64,000 bases of DNA from Bacteroidota bacterium (GCA_018335675.1 JAGXRQ010000019.1:1-64000); one strand, 5' to 3'; shown: positions 27,362-37,166, numbered from the stretch's first letter. Program-made: numbers and translations. Notes: generated from the sequence alone by a model not told the origin.

Positions 27362-27369
27362 TATATTTG
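27362..27369 (+). promoter_or_regulatory. Promoter -7 element (TATATTTG) before porV
   Basis: TATATTTG matches TAnnTTTG and lies about 100 bases upstream of the porV start and 46 bases after the porU stop. porV may therefore have its own promoter. Confidence 0.5.
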
Positions 27370-27469
27370 CGCCCTGATTTATAAAGCTTTGATTATAAAC
27401 TTTGAATATAATGTCCAGGGCTTTAATTGTTTGTTAACGAATATATTAGTTTGAAAATCAAAATTAAGT

Positions 27470-28642
27470 ATGAACATGAATATTAGTTTTTTGAAAAGAT
27501 TATTCTCGTTATTACTCTTGTTAATGGTTAGTTATTCAATCTCATATTCTCAGGATGATAATGGTTCGTCTAACAATGATAAGGTTAACACTGTTACTAC
27601 AGCGGTTCCTTTTCTTATGATTACACCTGATGCAAGAGCAGGTGCTATGGGTGATGCAGGTGTTTCGTCAACTCCTGACGTGTTTTCAATGCATTGGAAT
27701 CCTGCAAAATATGCTTTTACAGAATCAAAATTTGCTGCAGCATTAAGTTATACACCATGGCTGAGAAATCTTGTTAATGACATTGGTTTGTCATATTTGA
27801 GTGGCTATTATAAAATTGATGAACTTCAAACAATTGCTGCATCTTTGATGTATTTTTCGCTTGGGGAAATTCAGTTTACAGATATCAATGGATTGCCAAT
27901 GGGGACATACAAGCCAAACGAAATGGCGATTGATTTTGCATATGCAAGATTGTTGGGAGAGCAACTTTCAGGCGCTATTGCAGTAAGATATATATATTCA
28001 GATTTAACTCAGGGTCAGGTTGTGGAAGGTATGCCCACAAAGCCTGGACGTGCTGTTGCAGCCGATGTTTCAGCATATTATAAAAATGAGCTTGAATGGA
28101 AAACTCCTGCGTTGTTTGCTTTTGGGTTTAATATTTCGAATATAGGTAATAAGATCTCTTACACTGATGATGTAAATGCCAATTTTATTCCTATCAACCT
28201 TAGGTTGGGGCCATCTATGTTATTCGATTTGGATGATTTCAATCAGTTTGCCGTTATGGTCGATATGAACAAATTGCTTGTTCCTACTCCTAATCCTGAG
28301 AGAGCCGAAGAAATTCAAAATATGTCGGTTGTTTCCGGCATGTTTAATTCTTTTTCAACAGCTCCGGGTGGATTTAGCGAACATCTAAATGAAATTACTT
28401 ATTCTGTTGGGATGGAATATCTTTATGATAAGCAATTTGCAATTAGAGCAGGTTACTTCAACGAGCATAGACTTAAAGGAAATCGTAAATATTTCAATAT
28501 GGGATTTGGTCTTAAATATAATGTTCTCGCCCTTGATTTCAGTTATCTTGTGCCGGTTGGAGTGCTCAGTCCATTACAAAATACAATTCGTATTTCTTTG
28601 TCGTTCGATTTCCATTCATACGCAGTACAACAAAGGCAATAA
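27470..28642 (+). CDS. porV: Type IX secretion system outer membrane channel/shuttle protein PorV
   Basis: The 390-residue protein has a signal peptide (LFSLLLLLMVSYSISYSQD), then the PorV family signature TAVPFLMITPDARAGAMGDAGVS followed by HWNPAKYAF (quoted here as landmarks at about residues 45-80). It is a FadL-like outer membrane beta-barrel that carries folded T9SS cargo from the SprA translocon to the PorU sortase. The barrel ends in IRISLSFDFHSYAVQQRQ. The order porU-porV is the conserved Bacteroidota arrangement. ispF follows 24 bases downstream on the same strand. Confidence 0.95.
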   Translation: MNMNISFLKRLFSLLLLLMVSYSISYSQDDNGSSNNDKVNTVTTAVPFLMITPDARAGAMGDAGVSSTPDVFSMHWNPAKYAFTESKFAAALSYTPWLRNLVNDIGLSYLSGYYKIDELQTIAASLMYFSLGEIQFTDINGLPMGTYKPNEMAIDFAYARLLGEQLSGAIAVRYIYSDLTQGQVVEGMPTKPGRAVAADVSAYYKNELEWKTPALFAFGFNISNIGNKISYTDDVNANFIPINLRLGPSMLFDLDDFNQFAVMVDMNKLLVPTPNPERAEEIQNMSVVSGMFNSFSTAPGGFSEHLNEITYSVGMEYLYDKQFAIRAGYFNEHRLKGNRKYFNMGFGLKYNVLALDFSYLVPVGVLSPLQNTIRISLSFDFHSYAVQQRQ

Positions 28643-28666
28643 CTTCTTTAATTCAAAACATAATCA

Positions 28667-29146
28667 ATGGATATAAGGGTTGGTATAGGATATGATGTTC
28701 ATAGACTTGAGGAAGGATACAAACTATTCATTGGGGGTGTAAAGGTACCATACGAAAAAGGAGCAGTCGGACATTCAGATGCAGATGTGCTAATTCATGC
28801 AATAATGGATGCTCTATTGGGTGCTGCTGCACTGAGAGACATAGGATTTCACTTTCCTGATACAGATAATAGCTATAAAGGAATTGATAGTAAAGTGCTG
28901 CTTAAGAAAGTTAAAGAAATATTGGATTACCATAATTGGGCTATTGTTAACATCGACACGGTAATTTGCCTTCAAGCACCCAAAATATCATCTCTTATTC
29001 CGGATATGCAACAAAAAATTGCTGATGTTTTAGGGTTGGAGCCAGATAAGGTTAGCATTAAAGCCACAACTACTGAAAAGCTTGGATTTATTGGAAGAGG
29101 AGAGGGAATAAGCGCTCAGGCTGTATGTTTGATTGCTAAGAAGTAA
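28667..29146 (+). CDS. ispF: 2-C-methyl-D-erythritol 2,4-cyclodiphosphate synthase
   Basis: IspF makes the cyclic diphosphate intermediate of the MEP isoprenoid pathway. The 159-residue protein has the metal ligands in GYDVHRLEEG (Asp and His near residues 8-13) and HSDADVLIHAIMDALLGAAA (His near 42). GFHFPDTD and the C-terminal KATTTEKLGFIGRGEG complete the active site. The length is standard. It is 24 bases after porV and probably cotranscribed with it. Transcription converges on lptB across a short heptamer-like repeat. Confidence 0.98.
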   Translation: MDIRVGIGYDVHRLEEGYKLFIGGVKVPYEKGAVGHSDADVLIHAIMDALLGAAALRDIGFHFPDTDNSYKGIDSKVLLKKVKEILDYHNWAIVNIDTVICLQAPKISSLIPDMQQKIADVLGLEPDKVSIKATTTEKLGFIGRGEGISAQAVCLIAKK

Positions 29147-29163
29147 GTTGTAAGTCGAAAGTC

Positions 29164-29207
29164 GGCATTAACCATTAACCATTAACCATTAACAATTAAC
29201 CATTACC
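29164..29207. repeat. Tandem heptamers, ACCATTA type (about 6 units)
   Basis: CATTA-AC units recur every 7 bases between the convergent genes ispF and lptB. On the minus strand the unit is GGTTAAT, which has the GG-NN start but not the T-Y-R end of the main family. Confidence 0.9.
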
Positions 29208-29210
29208 AAC

Positions 29211-29966
29211 TTACCTATCAAGTTTAAAGCTGGTACCCAAATACACTCTTCTTACTTCTTCATCCATTGCTAGTTCTTCAGCTGTTCCCGACTTAAGGAT
29301 TTTTCCTTCGAATAATAAATAAGCGCGGTCTGTAATGTTTAATGTTTCGTGAACATTATGGTCGGTAATCAGAACGCCAATGTTTTTGGCTTTGAGTTTT
29401 TTTACAATAGATTGAATATCTTCAACTGCAATAGGGTCGACTCCGGCAAATGGTTCATCAAGCAATATATACTTTGGGTCAACGGCTAATGAACGAGCAA
29501 TTTCTATTCTTCTTCTTTCACCTCCTGAAAGCGTATTTCCTTTGCTTTTTCGGATTGCCTGAAGTCCGAACTCCTCAAGCAGTGACTCTAGTTTTTCTTT
29601 TTGTTCTTGCTTGCTTTTTTTTGTAAATTCCAATACAGCCTTAATGTTATCTTCAACACTTAAATTTCTAAATACACTTGCCTCTTGTGCTAAATACCCA
29701 ATTCCCCTTTGCGCTCGCTTATACATTGGTAACTTTGTTATATCTTCATTTCCTAGAGAAATTGTGCCTTCCAATGGTTTAATTAATCCCACAATCATGT
29801 AAAAAGTAGTTGTTTTGCCAGCACCGTTTGGACCTAAAAGTCCGACAATTTCTCCTTGGTCTAGAGATATTGACACATTATTTACTACAGCTCTGTTTTT
29901 GTATTTTTTAACCAGATTTTCAGTATATAGCCTTAAGCCCTTGTTTTCTGAAGATACTTTTTCCAT
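29211..29966 (-). CDS. lptB: LPS export ABC transporter ATP-binding protein
   Basis: The 251-residue ATPase powers LptFG extraction of LPS from the inner membrane. Walker [15 protein letters not shown] is near residue 44. The Q-loop region [18 protein letters not shown], the signature [15 protein letters not shown], Walker [14 protein letters not shown] and the H-loop [11 protein letters not shown] are all present. The GIGYLAQE and [12 protein letters not shown] wording is diagnostic for LptB among ABC ATPases. The protein is slightly longer at the N-terminus than the E. coli form. A TATTTTTG element lies 33 bases upstream on the minus strand. No lptA or lptC is adjacent. Confidence 0.95.
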   Translation of the reverse strand: MEKVSSENKGLRLYTENLVKKYKNRAVVNNVSISLDQGEIVGLLGPNGAGKTTTFYMIVGLIKPLEGTISLGNEDITKLPMYKRAQRGIGYLAQEASVFRNLSVEDNIKAVLEFTKKSKQEQKEKLESLLEEFGLQAIRKSKGNTLSGGERRRIEIARSLAVDPKYILLDEPFAGVDPIAVEDIQSIVKKLKAKNIGVLITDHNVHETLNITDRAYLLFEGKILKSGTAEELAMDEEVRRVYLGTSFKLDR

Positions 29967-29998
29967 AAATTGAGGTTATATTTTTTGAGTATAAATGA

Positions 29999-30006
29999 CA
30001 AAAATA
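29999..30006 (-). promoter_or_regulatory. Promoter -7 element (TATTTTTG, minus strand) for lptB
   Basis: CAAAAATA on the plus strand, 33 bases upstream of the lptB start, reads TATTTTTG on the minus strand. Confidence 0.45.
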
Positions 30007-30103
30007 TATAATTAGAAAAATTAGTAAATATTATTTTGCGCTGATAGATAATAGTGCTATATTTACGTTACAAATGTATAGAATTTATTAATAAGGTTGG
30101 CGG

Positions 30104-32299
30104 ATGGAAACCAAGTGTGATATTTCACTACGAGATTTGTTAAAAAAAATATTTGGGTATAGCAATTTCAAGGGTGATCAAGAAATAATAATTCAAAATC
30201 TTCTTCAGGGTAAAGACTCATTCGTTATAATGCCGACTGGTGCCGGCAAATCAATGTGTTATCAACTTCCTGCTTTGATCAGTGAAGGGACGGCTATAAT
30301 AGTTTCTCCTTTAATTGCATTGATGAAAAATCAGGTAGATGCTATTAGGAATTTTGCATCACACGACGGAATAGCACATGTGTTAAATTCTTCTCTTACA
30401 AAGAATGAAATTGTTAAAGTTAAGCAAGACCTTACAGCAGGAATAACAAAAATGTTATATGTTGCTCCAGAATCTCTTACTAAGGATGAAAATATTCAGT
30501 TTCTTAAGGATATAAATATTTCTTTTTTTGCTGTTGATGAAGCTCATTGTATTTCTGAGTGGGGTCATGATTTTAGACCGGAATATCGAAGATTAAGGCC
30601 TATTATTAATGCATTAGGAAAGCCTGTTCCTGTTATTGCTCTTACAGCTACTGCAACTCCTAAAGTGCAGCAGGATATTCGCAAAAATCTAAATATGCAG
30701 AATGCAACCTTGTTTATTTCATCATTTAATAGGCCAAATCTTTATTATGAAATAAGGCCAAAGAATGAAAATTCAATTAAAGATATAATAAGGTTTGTGA
30801 AGGCAAACCCCGGGAAATCCGGAATTATTTATTGCCTGAGTAGAAAAAAAGTTGAGGAAGTTGCTGAAACTCTTCAGGTTAACGGTATTAGAGCATTGCC
30901 TTATCATGCAGGATTAGAAACAAATGTGAGAGTTACTAATCAAGATAAGTTTCTTATGGAGGATGTTGATGTTATTGTTGCAACAATAGCATTTGGGATG
31001 GGAATAGATAAACCAGACGTAAGATATGTAATTCATTACGACATTCCTAAAAGCTTAGAGGGCTATTACCAGGAAACAGGGCGCTCGGGAAGAGATGATG
31101 GAGAAGGAAATTGTATCGCATTCTACTCTTATGAGGATATTAAAAAATTAGAAAAATTTCTAAAGGGTAAACCGGTTGCTGAACAGGAAATTGGCATGCA
31201 ATTATTGTACGAAACCGTTGCCTATGCTGAGTCTTCATTATGTCGTAGAAAGGTGCTGTTAAACTATTTCGGAGAAAATTATCCAAACGAAAATTGTGGG
31301 GCATGCGATAATTGTTTATATCCTAAAGAAAAATTTGAAGGAAAAGAATATATTTGCCTGCTGATTGAAACAGTAATTGAAATTAAAGAATTATTCAACG
31401 CAAAACATGTAATTAACATACTTATGGGAAAAAATTCAGCAACCATAAAATCCTGCAAACACAATAATTTAGAGGTTTTTGGGAAGGGAGCCGACCAGGA
31501 TGAGAAATTCTGGAGCGCTGTGATCAGACAGAGTCTGGTAGAGAGATTATTAGATAAAGATATTGAAAATTATGGTCTTCTTAAGGTTACATCTAAAGGT
31601 AAGAAGTATCTTGAATCACCTACTTCAATTAAACTTAGTAAAGATCATGATTATAACAGCCCTGATGATGACCCAATGGGCAGAGGCGGTCAAAAAACCA
31701 GCGCCAGCGACAAAGTATTATTCGCACTTTTAAAAGACCTTAGAAAGGAAATTGCTAAGAAAAATAATCTGCCTCCTTTTGTAATCTTCCAAGACCCATC
31801 GCTTGAAGATATGGCAATTCAATATCCTATCAACCTTAACGAATTGAAACAAATTACAGGTGTTGGTGCCGGAAAAGCTGAGAAGTTCGGTAAGCCTTTT
31901 GTTGAACTTATCACCAAATATGTTGAGGAAAATGAAGTTGAAAGGCCAATGGATATGATTGTTAAATCTGTTGTGAATAAATCAGGTCTTAAAGTTTATA
32001 TAATTCAAAATATTGACAGAAAAGTATCTTTAGAGGATATTGCATTTACAAAAGGCATTGAATTCGAAGAAGTATTGGCTGAACTTGAAAGCATTGTCGC
32101 CTCCGGAACAAAAATCGATATAAGCTATTATATTAATCAAGTGATTGAACCTGATAAACAAGAAGAGATTTTTGAATATTTTTCCACTGCAGAAACAGAT
32201 TCTTATCTTGATGCTCTGAAAGAGCTTGGAGAAGACGATTATACCGAAGAAGAAATAAGATTGATGAGAATCAAGTTTATGTCGGAAATGGGTAACTAA
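30104..32299 (+). CDS. recQ: ATP-dependent DNA helicase RecQ
   Basis: The 731-residue protein is a superfamily 2, 3'-5' helicase of recombination and repair. Motif I is MPTGAGKSMCYQLPAL near residue 41. The DEAH-box motif is DEAHCISEWGHDFRPEY near 146. Motif VI is QETGRSGRDDG near 324. The RecQ-Ct zinc site shows CRRKVLLNYFGE with CGACDNC near 385-405. An HRDC domain lies about 530-600 (LRKEIAKKNNLPPFVIFQD), and a C-terminal helix-turn-helix-like part follows. The protein is longer than E. coli RecQ because of that tail, as is usual in Bacteroidota. It is followed by a long palindrome. Confidence 0.96.
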   Translation: METKCDISLRDLLKKIFGYSNFKGDQEIIIQNLLQGKDSFVIMPTGAGKSMCYQLPALISEGTAIIVSPLIALMKNQVDAIRNFASHDGIAHVLNSSLTKNEIVKVKQDLTAGITKMLYVAPESLTKDENIQFLKDINISFFAVDEAHCISEWGHDFRPEYRRLRPIINALGKPVPVIALTATATPKVQQDIRKNLNMQNATLFISSFNRPNLYYEIRPKNENSIKDIIRFVKANPGKSGIIYCLSRKKVEEVAETLQVNGIRALPYHAGLETNVRVTNQDKFLMEDVDVIVATIAFGMGIDKPDVRYVIHYDIPKSLEGYYQETGRSGRDDGEGNCIAFYSYEDIKKLEKFLKGKPVAEQEIGMQLLYETVAYAESSLCRRKVLLNYFGENYPNENCGACDNCLYPKEKFEGKEYICLLIETVIEIKELFNAKHVINILMGKNSATIKSCKHNNLEVFGKGADQDEKFWSAVIRQSLVERLLDKDIENYGLLKVTSKGKKYLESPTSIKLSKDHDYNSPDDDPMGRGGQKTSASDKVLFALLKDLRKEIAKKNNLPPFVIFQDPSLEDMAIQYPINLNELKQITGVGAGKAEKFGKPFVELITKYVEENEVERPMDMIVKSVVNKSGLKVYIIQNIDRKVSLEDIAFTKGIEFEEVLAELESIVASGTKIDISYYINQVIEPDKQEEIFEYFSTAETDSYLDALKELGEDDYTEEEIRLMRIKFMSEMGN

Positions 32300-32328
32300 A
32301 ACACTAATGTTAATTAACCAAACTAATT

Positions 32329-32370
32329 TTCAGCATTATTTATAAGGTTAACCTTATTTATAATGCTGAA
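32329..32370. repeat. 42-base palindromic hairpin between recQ and the OmpH-like gene
   Basis: TTCAGCATTAT at 32329-32339 pairs with ATAATGCTGAA at 32360-32370. Inside it lies the perfect 16-base palindrome ATAAGGTTAACCTTAT. Only two positions per arm fail to pair. There is no long T run, so it may be a terminator, a processing site or an operator. Confidence 0.9.
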
Positions 32371-32399
32371 TTATTTGAATAAAACTAAACTATTGAATT

Positions 32400-33035
32400 A
32401 TGGAAAACGAAAAAATTGAAAAATGTTCAGGCAATACTAAATTTAGTGTGTTTGCAGCAATTAATATTATTACACTTTTAGCTGTTGTTATACTATTTGT
32501 TTTGCATTTTACAAATGGAAGTAAAACTGCAGTGGTTGAAACAACTTCAAATGATAGTACGTCAACAGAAGGAATTAGAGTAGTGCACGTAAATAGCGAT
32601 GAAATTGTTGAGCAATATTATCTTACAGGTATTCTTAAAAAAGATTTTGAAAAAGAGAAAAAAAGCCTTGAGAATGAATTTGGAAGAAGACAGAGAGCTT
32701 TCCAGAAGGATGTTGAGACTTTCCAAACTAATGTTCAGCAAGGAAAAATATCTAATGAAAATGCAATGAAAAGGGAAAGGGAGCTTATGCTAACCCAACA
32801 GGAATTGTATGAACTTAACGAACAGTTTACAGAAAGATTAATGATGTTGGAAATGGAAATGCAAAAGCAAATTACAGATAGCCTTACAACCTTTTTAGCT
32901 CGTTATAATCAGAATAAAAACTATGATTATATTCTTGGTTACGCTCGTGGAGGTGGAATTCTTTTTGCAAGCCCAGGTGTTGATATAACTCAAGAAGTTA
33001 TTGAAGAATTGAAGAAAACTGAACCTAAGAAATGA
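32400..33035 (+). CDS. OmpH/Skp-family protein with N-terminal membrane helix
   Basis: The 211-residue protein has one N-terminal membrane helix (about residues 19-40), a short linker, then an OmpH/Skp-type region. That region opens with RVVHVNSDEIVEQY and continues as a long charged coiled coil (about residues 75-150). It ends with the family's YDYILGYARGGGILFASPGVDIT block. Skp-like proteins hold unfolded outer-membrane proteins in the periplasm. A retained helix rather than a cleaved signal suggests an inner-membrane-tethered form. It overlaps the asparaginase-like gene by four bases (ATGA), so the two are cotranscribed. Confidence 0.88.
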   Translation: MENEKIEKCSGNTKFSVFAAINIITLLAVVILFVLHFTNGSKTAVVETTSNDSTSTEGIRVVHVNSDEIVEQYYLTGILKKDFEKEKKSLENEFGRRQRAFQKDVETFQTNVQQGKISNENAMKRERELMLTQQELYELNEQFTERLMMLEMEMQKQITDSLTTFLARYNQNKNYDYILGYARGGGILFASPGVDITQEVIEELKKTEPKK

Positions 33036-34036
33036 GAAAAATAAAAAGCATTCTTGTTATTTTCCTTCTGATTCATTTGGTGTTAATGCCGGCATATATC
33101 TTTGGCGGTGATAATTTTACATTGGTTATTCATGGAGGATCGGGTAATATACCTCGTGAAACCATTACAGAACAAGAGATGATTGAGTATGAATCAGTCC
33201 TTGCACTTGCATTAAAGCACGGTGAGCAGATGTTGAAAAGTGGAGCCGATGCCTTAGATGTTGTAGTGGAAGTGGTTAAAATTCTTGAAGATTCTTCATT
33301 GTTTAATGCAGGTAAAGGCTCTGTGTTTAATATTGATGGAAGAAATGAGCTTGATGCCTCAATAATGTGCGGTAAAACAGGCAATGCGGGTGCTGTTGCC
33401 GGTGTTACAACAATAAAAAACCCAATTGAAGCGGCAAGAAAAGTAATGGAGAAGTCCCCTCATGTTATGATGATTGGCAAAGGTGCTGAATTATTTGCTT
33501 TTGAACAGGGTGTTACAATTGTTGATCCTTCTTATTTCTTCGACCAGAAGAGATGGAATCAATACAGGGAAGTACTTAGGAAAAGCCAGGGAAGCATTGA
33601 TAATGAAGACCAAAATGAAAAAATGGGAACTGTTGGTGCTGTTGCACTTGATAAGAATGGCAACATGGCAGCTGCTACTTCAACCGGAGGTATGGTTGCA
33701 AAAAAATATGGTAGAGTTGGCGACAGCCCGATAATTGGAGCAGGTACATATGCGGAAAATGGAGTTTGTGCAGTATCAGCTACCGGACACGGTGAGTTTT
33801 TTATAAGAAATGTTGTTGCTTATGATATAGCTGCACAGGTAAAATATGCAGGTAAAACAATTGAAGAAGCTGCCGGCAATATAATTAAAGGCAAATTAGC
33901 TGATTTAAAAGCTAATGGCGGGGTTATAGTTTTGGATAAAGATGGAAATGTTGCTATGGTTTTTAATACAACAGCTATGTTTCGTGGATATATCAATCAT
34001 AAAGGAGAGTCGCAGGTAAAAATATTCGAAGATTAA
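33032..34036 (+). CDS. Isoaspartyl peptidase/L-asparaginase (Ntn hydrolase), exported
   Basis: The 334-residue protein has a signal peptide (SILVIFLLIHLVLMPAYIFG) and the plant-type asparaginase fold. It starts FTLVIHGGSGNIP. It carries LNAGKGSVFNIDGRNELDASIM and the autocleavage site MGTVGAVALD, where Thr200 becomes the N-terminal nucleophile. GDSPIIGAGTYAEN and SATGHGEFFIR complete the active site (motifs quoted separately). It should hydrolyse isoaspartyl peptides and asparagine in the periplasm. It is translationally coupled to the OmpH-like gene and converges with the dCMP deaminase gene 3 bases away. Confidence 0.93.
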   Translation: MRKIKSILVIFLLIHLVLMPAYIFGGDNFTLVIHGGSGNIPRETITEQEMIEYESVLALALKHGEQMLKSGADALDVVVEVVKILEDSSLFNAGKGSVFNIDGRNELDASIMCGKTGNAGAVAGVTTIKNPIEAARKVMEKSPHVMMIGKGAELFAFEQGVTIVDPSYFFDQKRWNQYREVLRKSQGSIDNEDQNEKMGTVGAVALDKNGNMAAATSTGGMVAKKYGRVGDSPIIGAGTYAENGVCAVSATGHGEFFIRNVVAYDIAAQVKYAGKTIEEAAGNIIKGKLADLKANGGVIVLDKDGNVAMVFNTTAMFRGYINHKGESQVKIFED

Positions 34037-34038
34037 AA

Positions 34039-34539
34039 TTATTTCTGATTCTCATATTGCATAATCTCATCATTAAAATAATCTAATATTACACCTGCAT
34101 CAGCAAACATTTTTTCTGATTCTGCACCTGCGTGATATTTCTTCTCGCAAACAACTCTTTTTATTCCACAGTTAATAATTAGCATTGCACAAACCCTGCA
34201 TGGAGTCATGCGACAATATAATGTTGCCCCTTCAATGCTTATTCCCAATCTGGCAGCCTGGCAAATAGCATTTTGCTCAGCATGCACTGTTCTAACACAA
34301 TGCATGGTTGTACTTCCATCTTCATGAAGCATTTTCTTCATCTGGTGACCAACATCATCGCAGTGAGGCAGGTTTTTCGGAGAACCAACATAACCTGTAA
34401 CAAGTATTTGTCTGTCGCGTTCAATTACACAACCGCTCCTTCCTCTGTCGCATGTGGCTCTCTTGCTTACTGTATGGGCTATTTCCATGAAATATTCATC
34501 CCAACTGGGGCGATTGTACTCGGATGTTTTGTCCTGCAT
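34039..34539 (-). CDS. dCMP deaminase family protein
   Basis: The 166-residue protein is a zinc-dependent cytidine/deoxycytidylate deaminase. The zinc site is visible as HAEQNAI (His ligand and catalytic Glu) and PCRVC (two Cys ligands). The start SWDEYFMEIAHTVSKRATCDRG and the GYVGSPKNLPHCDDVGH stretch are typical of dCMP deaminase/ComEB proteins, which make dUMP for thymidylate synthesis. A competence role, as for ComEB, cannot be inferred. A TTG-18-TAATTTTG promoter lies just upstream on the minus strand. Confidence 0.94.
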   Translation of the reverse strand: MQDKTSEYNRPSWDEYFMEIAHTVSKRATCDRGRSGCVIERDRQILVTGYVGSPKNLPHCDDVGHQMKKMLHEDGSTTMHCVRTVHAEQNAICQAARLGISIEGATLYCRMTPCRVCAMLIINCGIKRVVCEKKYHAGAESEKMFADAGVILDYFNDEIMQYENQK

Positions 34540-34565
34540 ATGTCTGTTTCTTTTATTTTGCGTTC

Positions 34566-34594
34566 CAAAATTATAACATTTACTTGAACATCAA
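34566..34594 (-). promoter_or_regulatory. Promoter: TTG - 18 bases - TAATTTTG (minus strand) for dCMP deaminase
   Basis: CAAAATTA at 34566-34573 and CAA at 34592-34594 on the plus strand read as TAATTTTG and TTG on the minus strand with near-consensus spacing. The start codon is 27 bases downstream of the -7 element. Confidence 0.65.
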
Positions 34595-34637
34595 TTTTTA
34601 AAAGAATTTTTTTTGATAAATATGGACTAAATTTCCT

Positions 34638-34645
34638 TAATTTTG
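34638..34645 (+). promoter_or_regulatory. Promoter -7 element (TAATTTTG) for the LRR surface protein
   Basis: TAATTTTG matches TAnnTTTG, 43 bases before the ATG at 34688. A TTTTG at 34611-34615 could serve as -33 element with a slightly long spacer. Confidence 0.55.
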
Positions 34646-34687
34646 GAATTGCTAATTTTTGCTAAAAAACTCGAAAAGATTACATTT

Positions 34688-37162
34688 ATGAAAAGATTCC
34701 TAACAATAATAGTCGGTGTTTTATTTTTTTTCAAGCTGATTTCTTTTAATTCTGCGAATGCACAAGGGATTTCACAATTAGAATTTGACGCGCTTGTTGC
34801 TTTCTAGAATGCTACAAATGGGAATAGTTGGACAGATAATACTAACTGGAATTTAGCTGCAGACCCTGCAGATGTTGATAGTAACTGGGCCGGGCTTACG
34901 GTTATTGGGGGGCATGTAACTCAAATAATTTTAAATAGTAATAACCTTTCAGGTACGTTGCCTCCAGAAAACGGCGATTTTTCTATGCTTAAGGATCTTA
35001 TCATTCATAATAATAATATAGGCGGAAATCTACCTTCGCAAATTGGTAATCTTACAAATCTTGAATGGGCACGTTTGCACCGAAACCAGTTTACAGGAAC
35101 CATTCCGGCTTCGTTTCAGAATCTAGTTAGTATGGTAAAGCTTGAGCTAAATGAAAATCTTTTCATAGGAAATATTCCCGCCGGATTGGGAAATTTGCCA
35201 AACCTTGAAGAGCTTCAACTTCATCAGAATACATTCACAGGTGATTTGCCAAACACATTTAGCAGTCTAACCAAGCTAAAAGTTCTTACTGTAAGAAATA
35301 ATCAGTTTACTTACGTGCCAAATTTGTCACTAAATACTTCACTGGCTGAGTTAAAGGTTCAGGGCAATAGATTACATTTTGATGGCATTGAACATAATAT
35401 TGGAATAGGCTTGCCAACTTTAGATTACATATATACACCTCAGGCAAAAGTGGGAGTGCTCGAAACTCATAATTTGTATTGTGGGGAGCAGGTGATTTTG
35501 TCGGTAAGCGTTGGTGGGGTTAACAATACCTACAAATGGTTTAGAAATGGCACAGAAATTCCGGGAGCAACAAATACAACGCTAAATATCAGCAGTATGA
35601 CTTCTGCAGATGCCGGAACCTATCATTGTGAAATTAGAAATACTGTTGCTACAGCTCTTGTGCTTACATCTGAAAATAAGGTAGTTAATTACCTTGGTGC
35701 AACAGCGCCGGTTGTTGCTTCAATAGCTGCTTCAGGAATTTCAAACAGTGTTGCAACAATATCTGGAAATGTAAGTTCAGGTGGGTGCGAAACTGTTACT
35801 GAAAGAGGATTCTTTTGGGGGGCATCTGCAAATGTTATAACTACCGGAACAAAAGTAGTTTTAGGTTCTGGTACAGGCAGCTACTTTACCCAAATAACAG
35901 CACTTTCTCCTAATACCACATATTATTTCAGAGCTTATGCGATTAATAGTATGGGCACCGCTTATGGAGATGAACTTAGTTTTGTTACATTGGCAAACCT
36001 GCCAACGGTAATTACTGCTGATGCTACTAATATTCAGGCCTATTCTGCTACTTTGGGAGGAAATGCAACATCAGGAGGCGGATTGGATGTTCTACTCAGA
36101 GGTGTTTATTATAGCACTGAAGAAAATCCTGAAACTACGGGAACACAAGTTGTTATTGGTCATGGTCTGGGTGTTTTTTCTGATGTTGTTGAAGGACTTT
36201 CTCCGGGAACATTATATTATTTTAAAGCATTTGCCACTAATACCCAAGGAATGGCATATGGAGAGCAAAAAACTTTTACTACACTTCCGGTAATCCCAGT
36301 AGTATTTACTGAGGAAGCATATGATATAACTCATAATTCAGCAATTGTTGGTGGATATATTGAATATAACGGAGGAGCTCCTATCACATCTCGAGGAGTA
36401 TATTGGGGTATTCAGCAAAACCCATCTACTACAGGTACTCAGTTTAGAATGGGCACAGGAGCAGGAGATTTCTTCAATACTCTTACAGATCTACAGCCGG
36501 TAACTACATATTACGTGCAGGCTTTTGCAACAAACATTGCAGGAACTGCTTTTGGCGAGCAAGTTGAATTTACTACTTTAGCAACTATCCCGGATGTGGA
36601 AACTATCGATGCTTCTGACATTACTTCAACTTCAGCAAGAATTAACGGACAAGTTGTTTTTGATGGCGGTTCTACTGTTTTTGAAAGAGGCTTCTACTGG
36701 GGTTTGGATGCTTATCCGATGGAAAATGGTGAATTAGTTCAATTGGATCCGGGTGATGGTATGTTTTCTCAATATCTTGATGGTCTTGAGCCATCAACAT
36801 ACTATTATTTTCAGGCGTTTGCAATTAATTCAGAAGGTATGGGAGAGGGTGAAGTTTTAATCTTCTTTACAGAATTAGCTGAACAAATTGTTTTTATTCC
36901 TACTGCGTTTAATCCATACAGTAGCATAGAAGTTAACCGAACTTTCAAGCCAATATTTGAGTTTACTCCTTCCGATTATGTTATTGAAGTTTATAATAGA
37001 TGGGGTTCAAGGGTTTTCTATTCGGATAATTTTAATGATGGGTGGAATGGTTTTGCTAACGGCGTCGAATCGCCAATCGGACCATATCAGTATAAAGTCA
37101 GATATACTGATGAGAAGGGAGAAAAACATATTAAGATTGGGGTTGTGAACCTAGTAAAGTAG
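34688..37162 (+). pseudogene. LRR/Ig/Fn3-like T9SS surface protein, broken by an in-frame TAG
   Basis: The ATG at 34688 starts a signal peptide (KRFLTIIVGVLFFFKLISFNSANAQ) and then GISQLEFDALVAF. Codon 40 is TAG at 34805-34807, and the same frame continues without another stop to 37162. After the stop it reads NATNGNSWTDNTNW, the usual continuation of LRR surface proteins, where Tyr is expected at the stop position. The rest holds leucine-rich repeats, an Ig-like domain (YKWFRNGTEIPGATN), four Fn3-like repeats of about 90 residues (each with RGxxW and LxPxTxYYFxAFAxN) and a type B T9SS C-terminal domain (IFIPTAFNP-like start, then EVYNRWGSRVFY). A downstream restart at 34958 would lack the signal peptide. 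It may be a pseudogene, a point variant or a base error. Confidence 0.88.
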
Positions 37163-37166
37163 AGGT

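Noticed and set aside
34805-34807. TAG read as pyrrolysine or by programmed readthrough
   Set aside because: No pyl genes or readthrough context are visible, and the position corresponds to an ordinary Tyr codon in LRR proteins.
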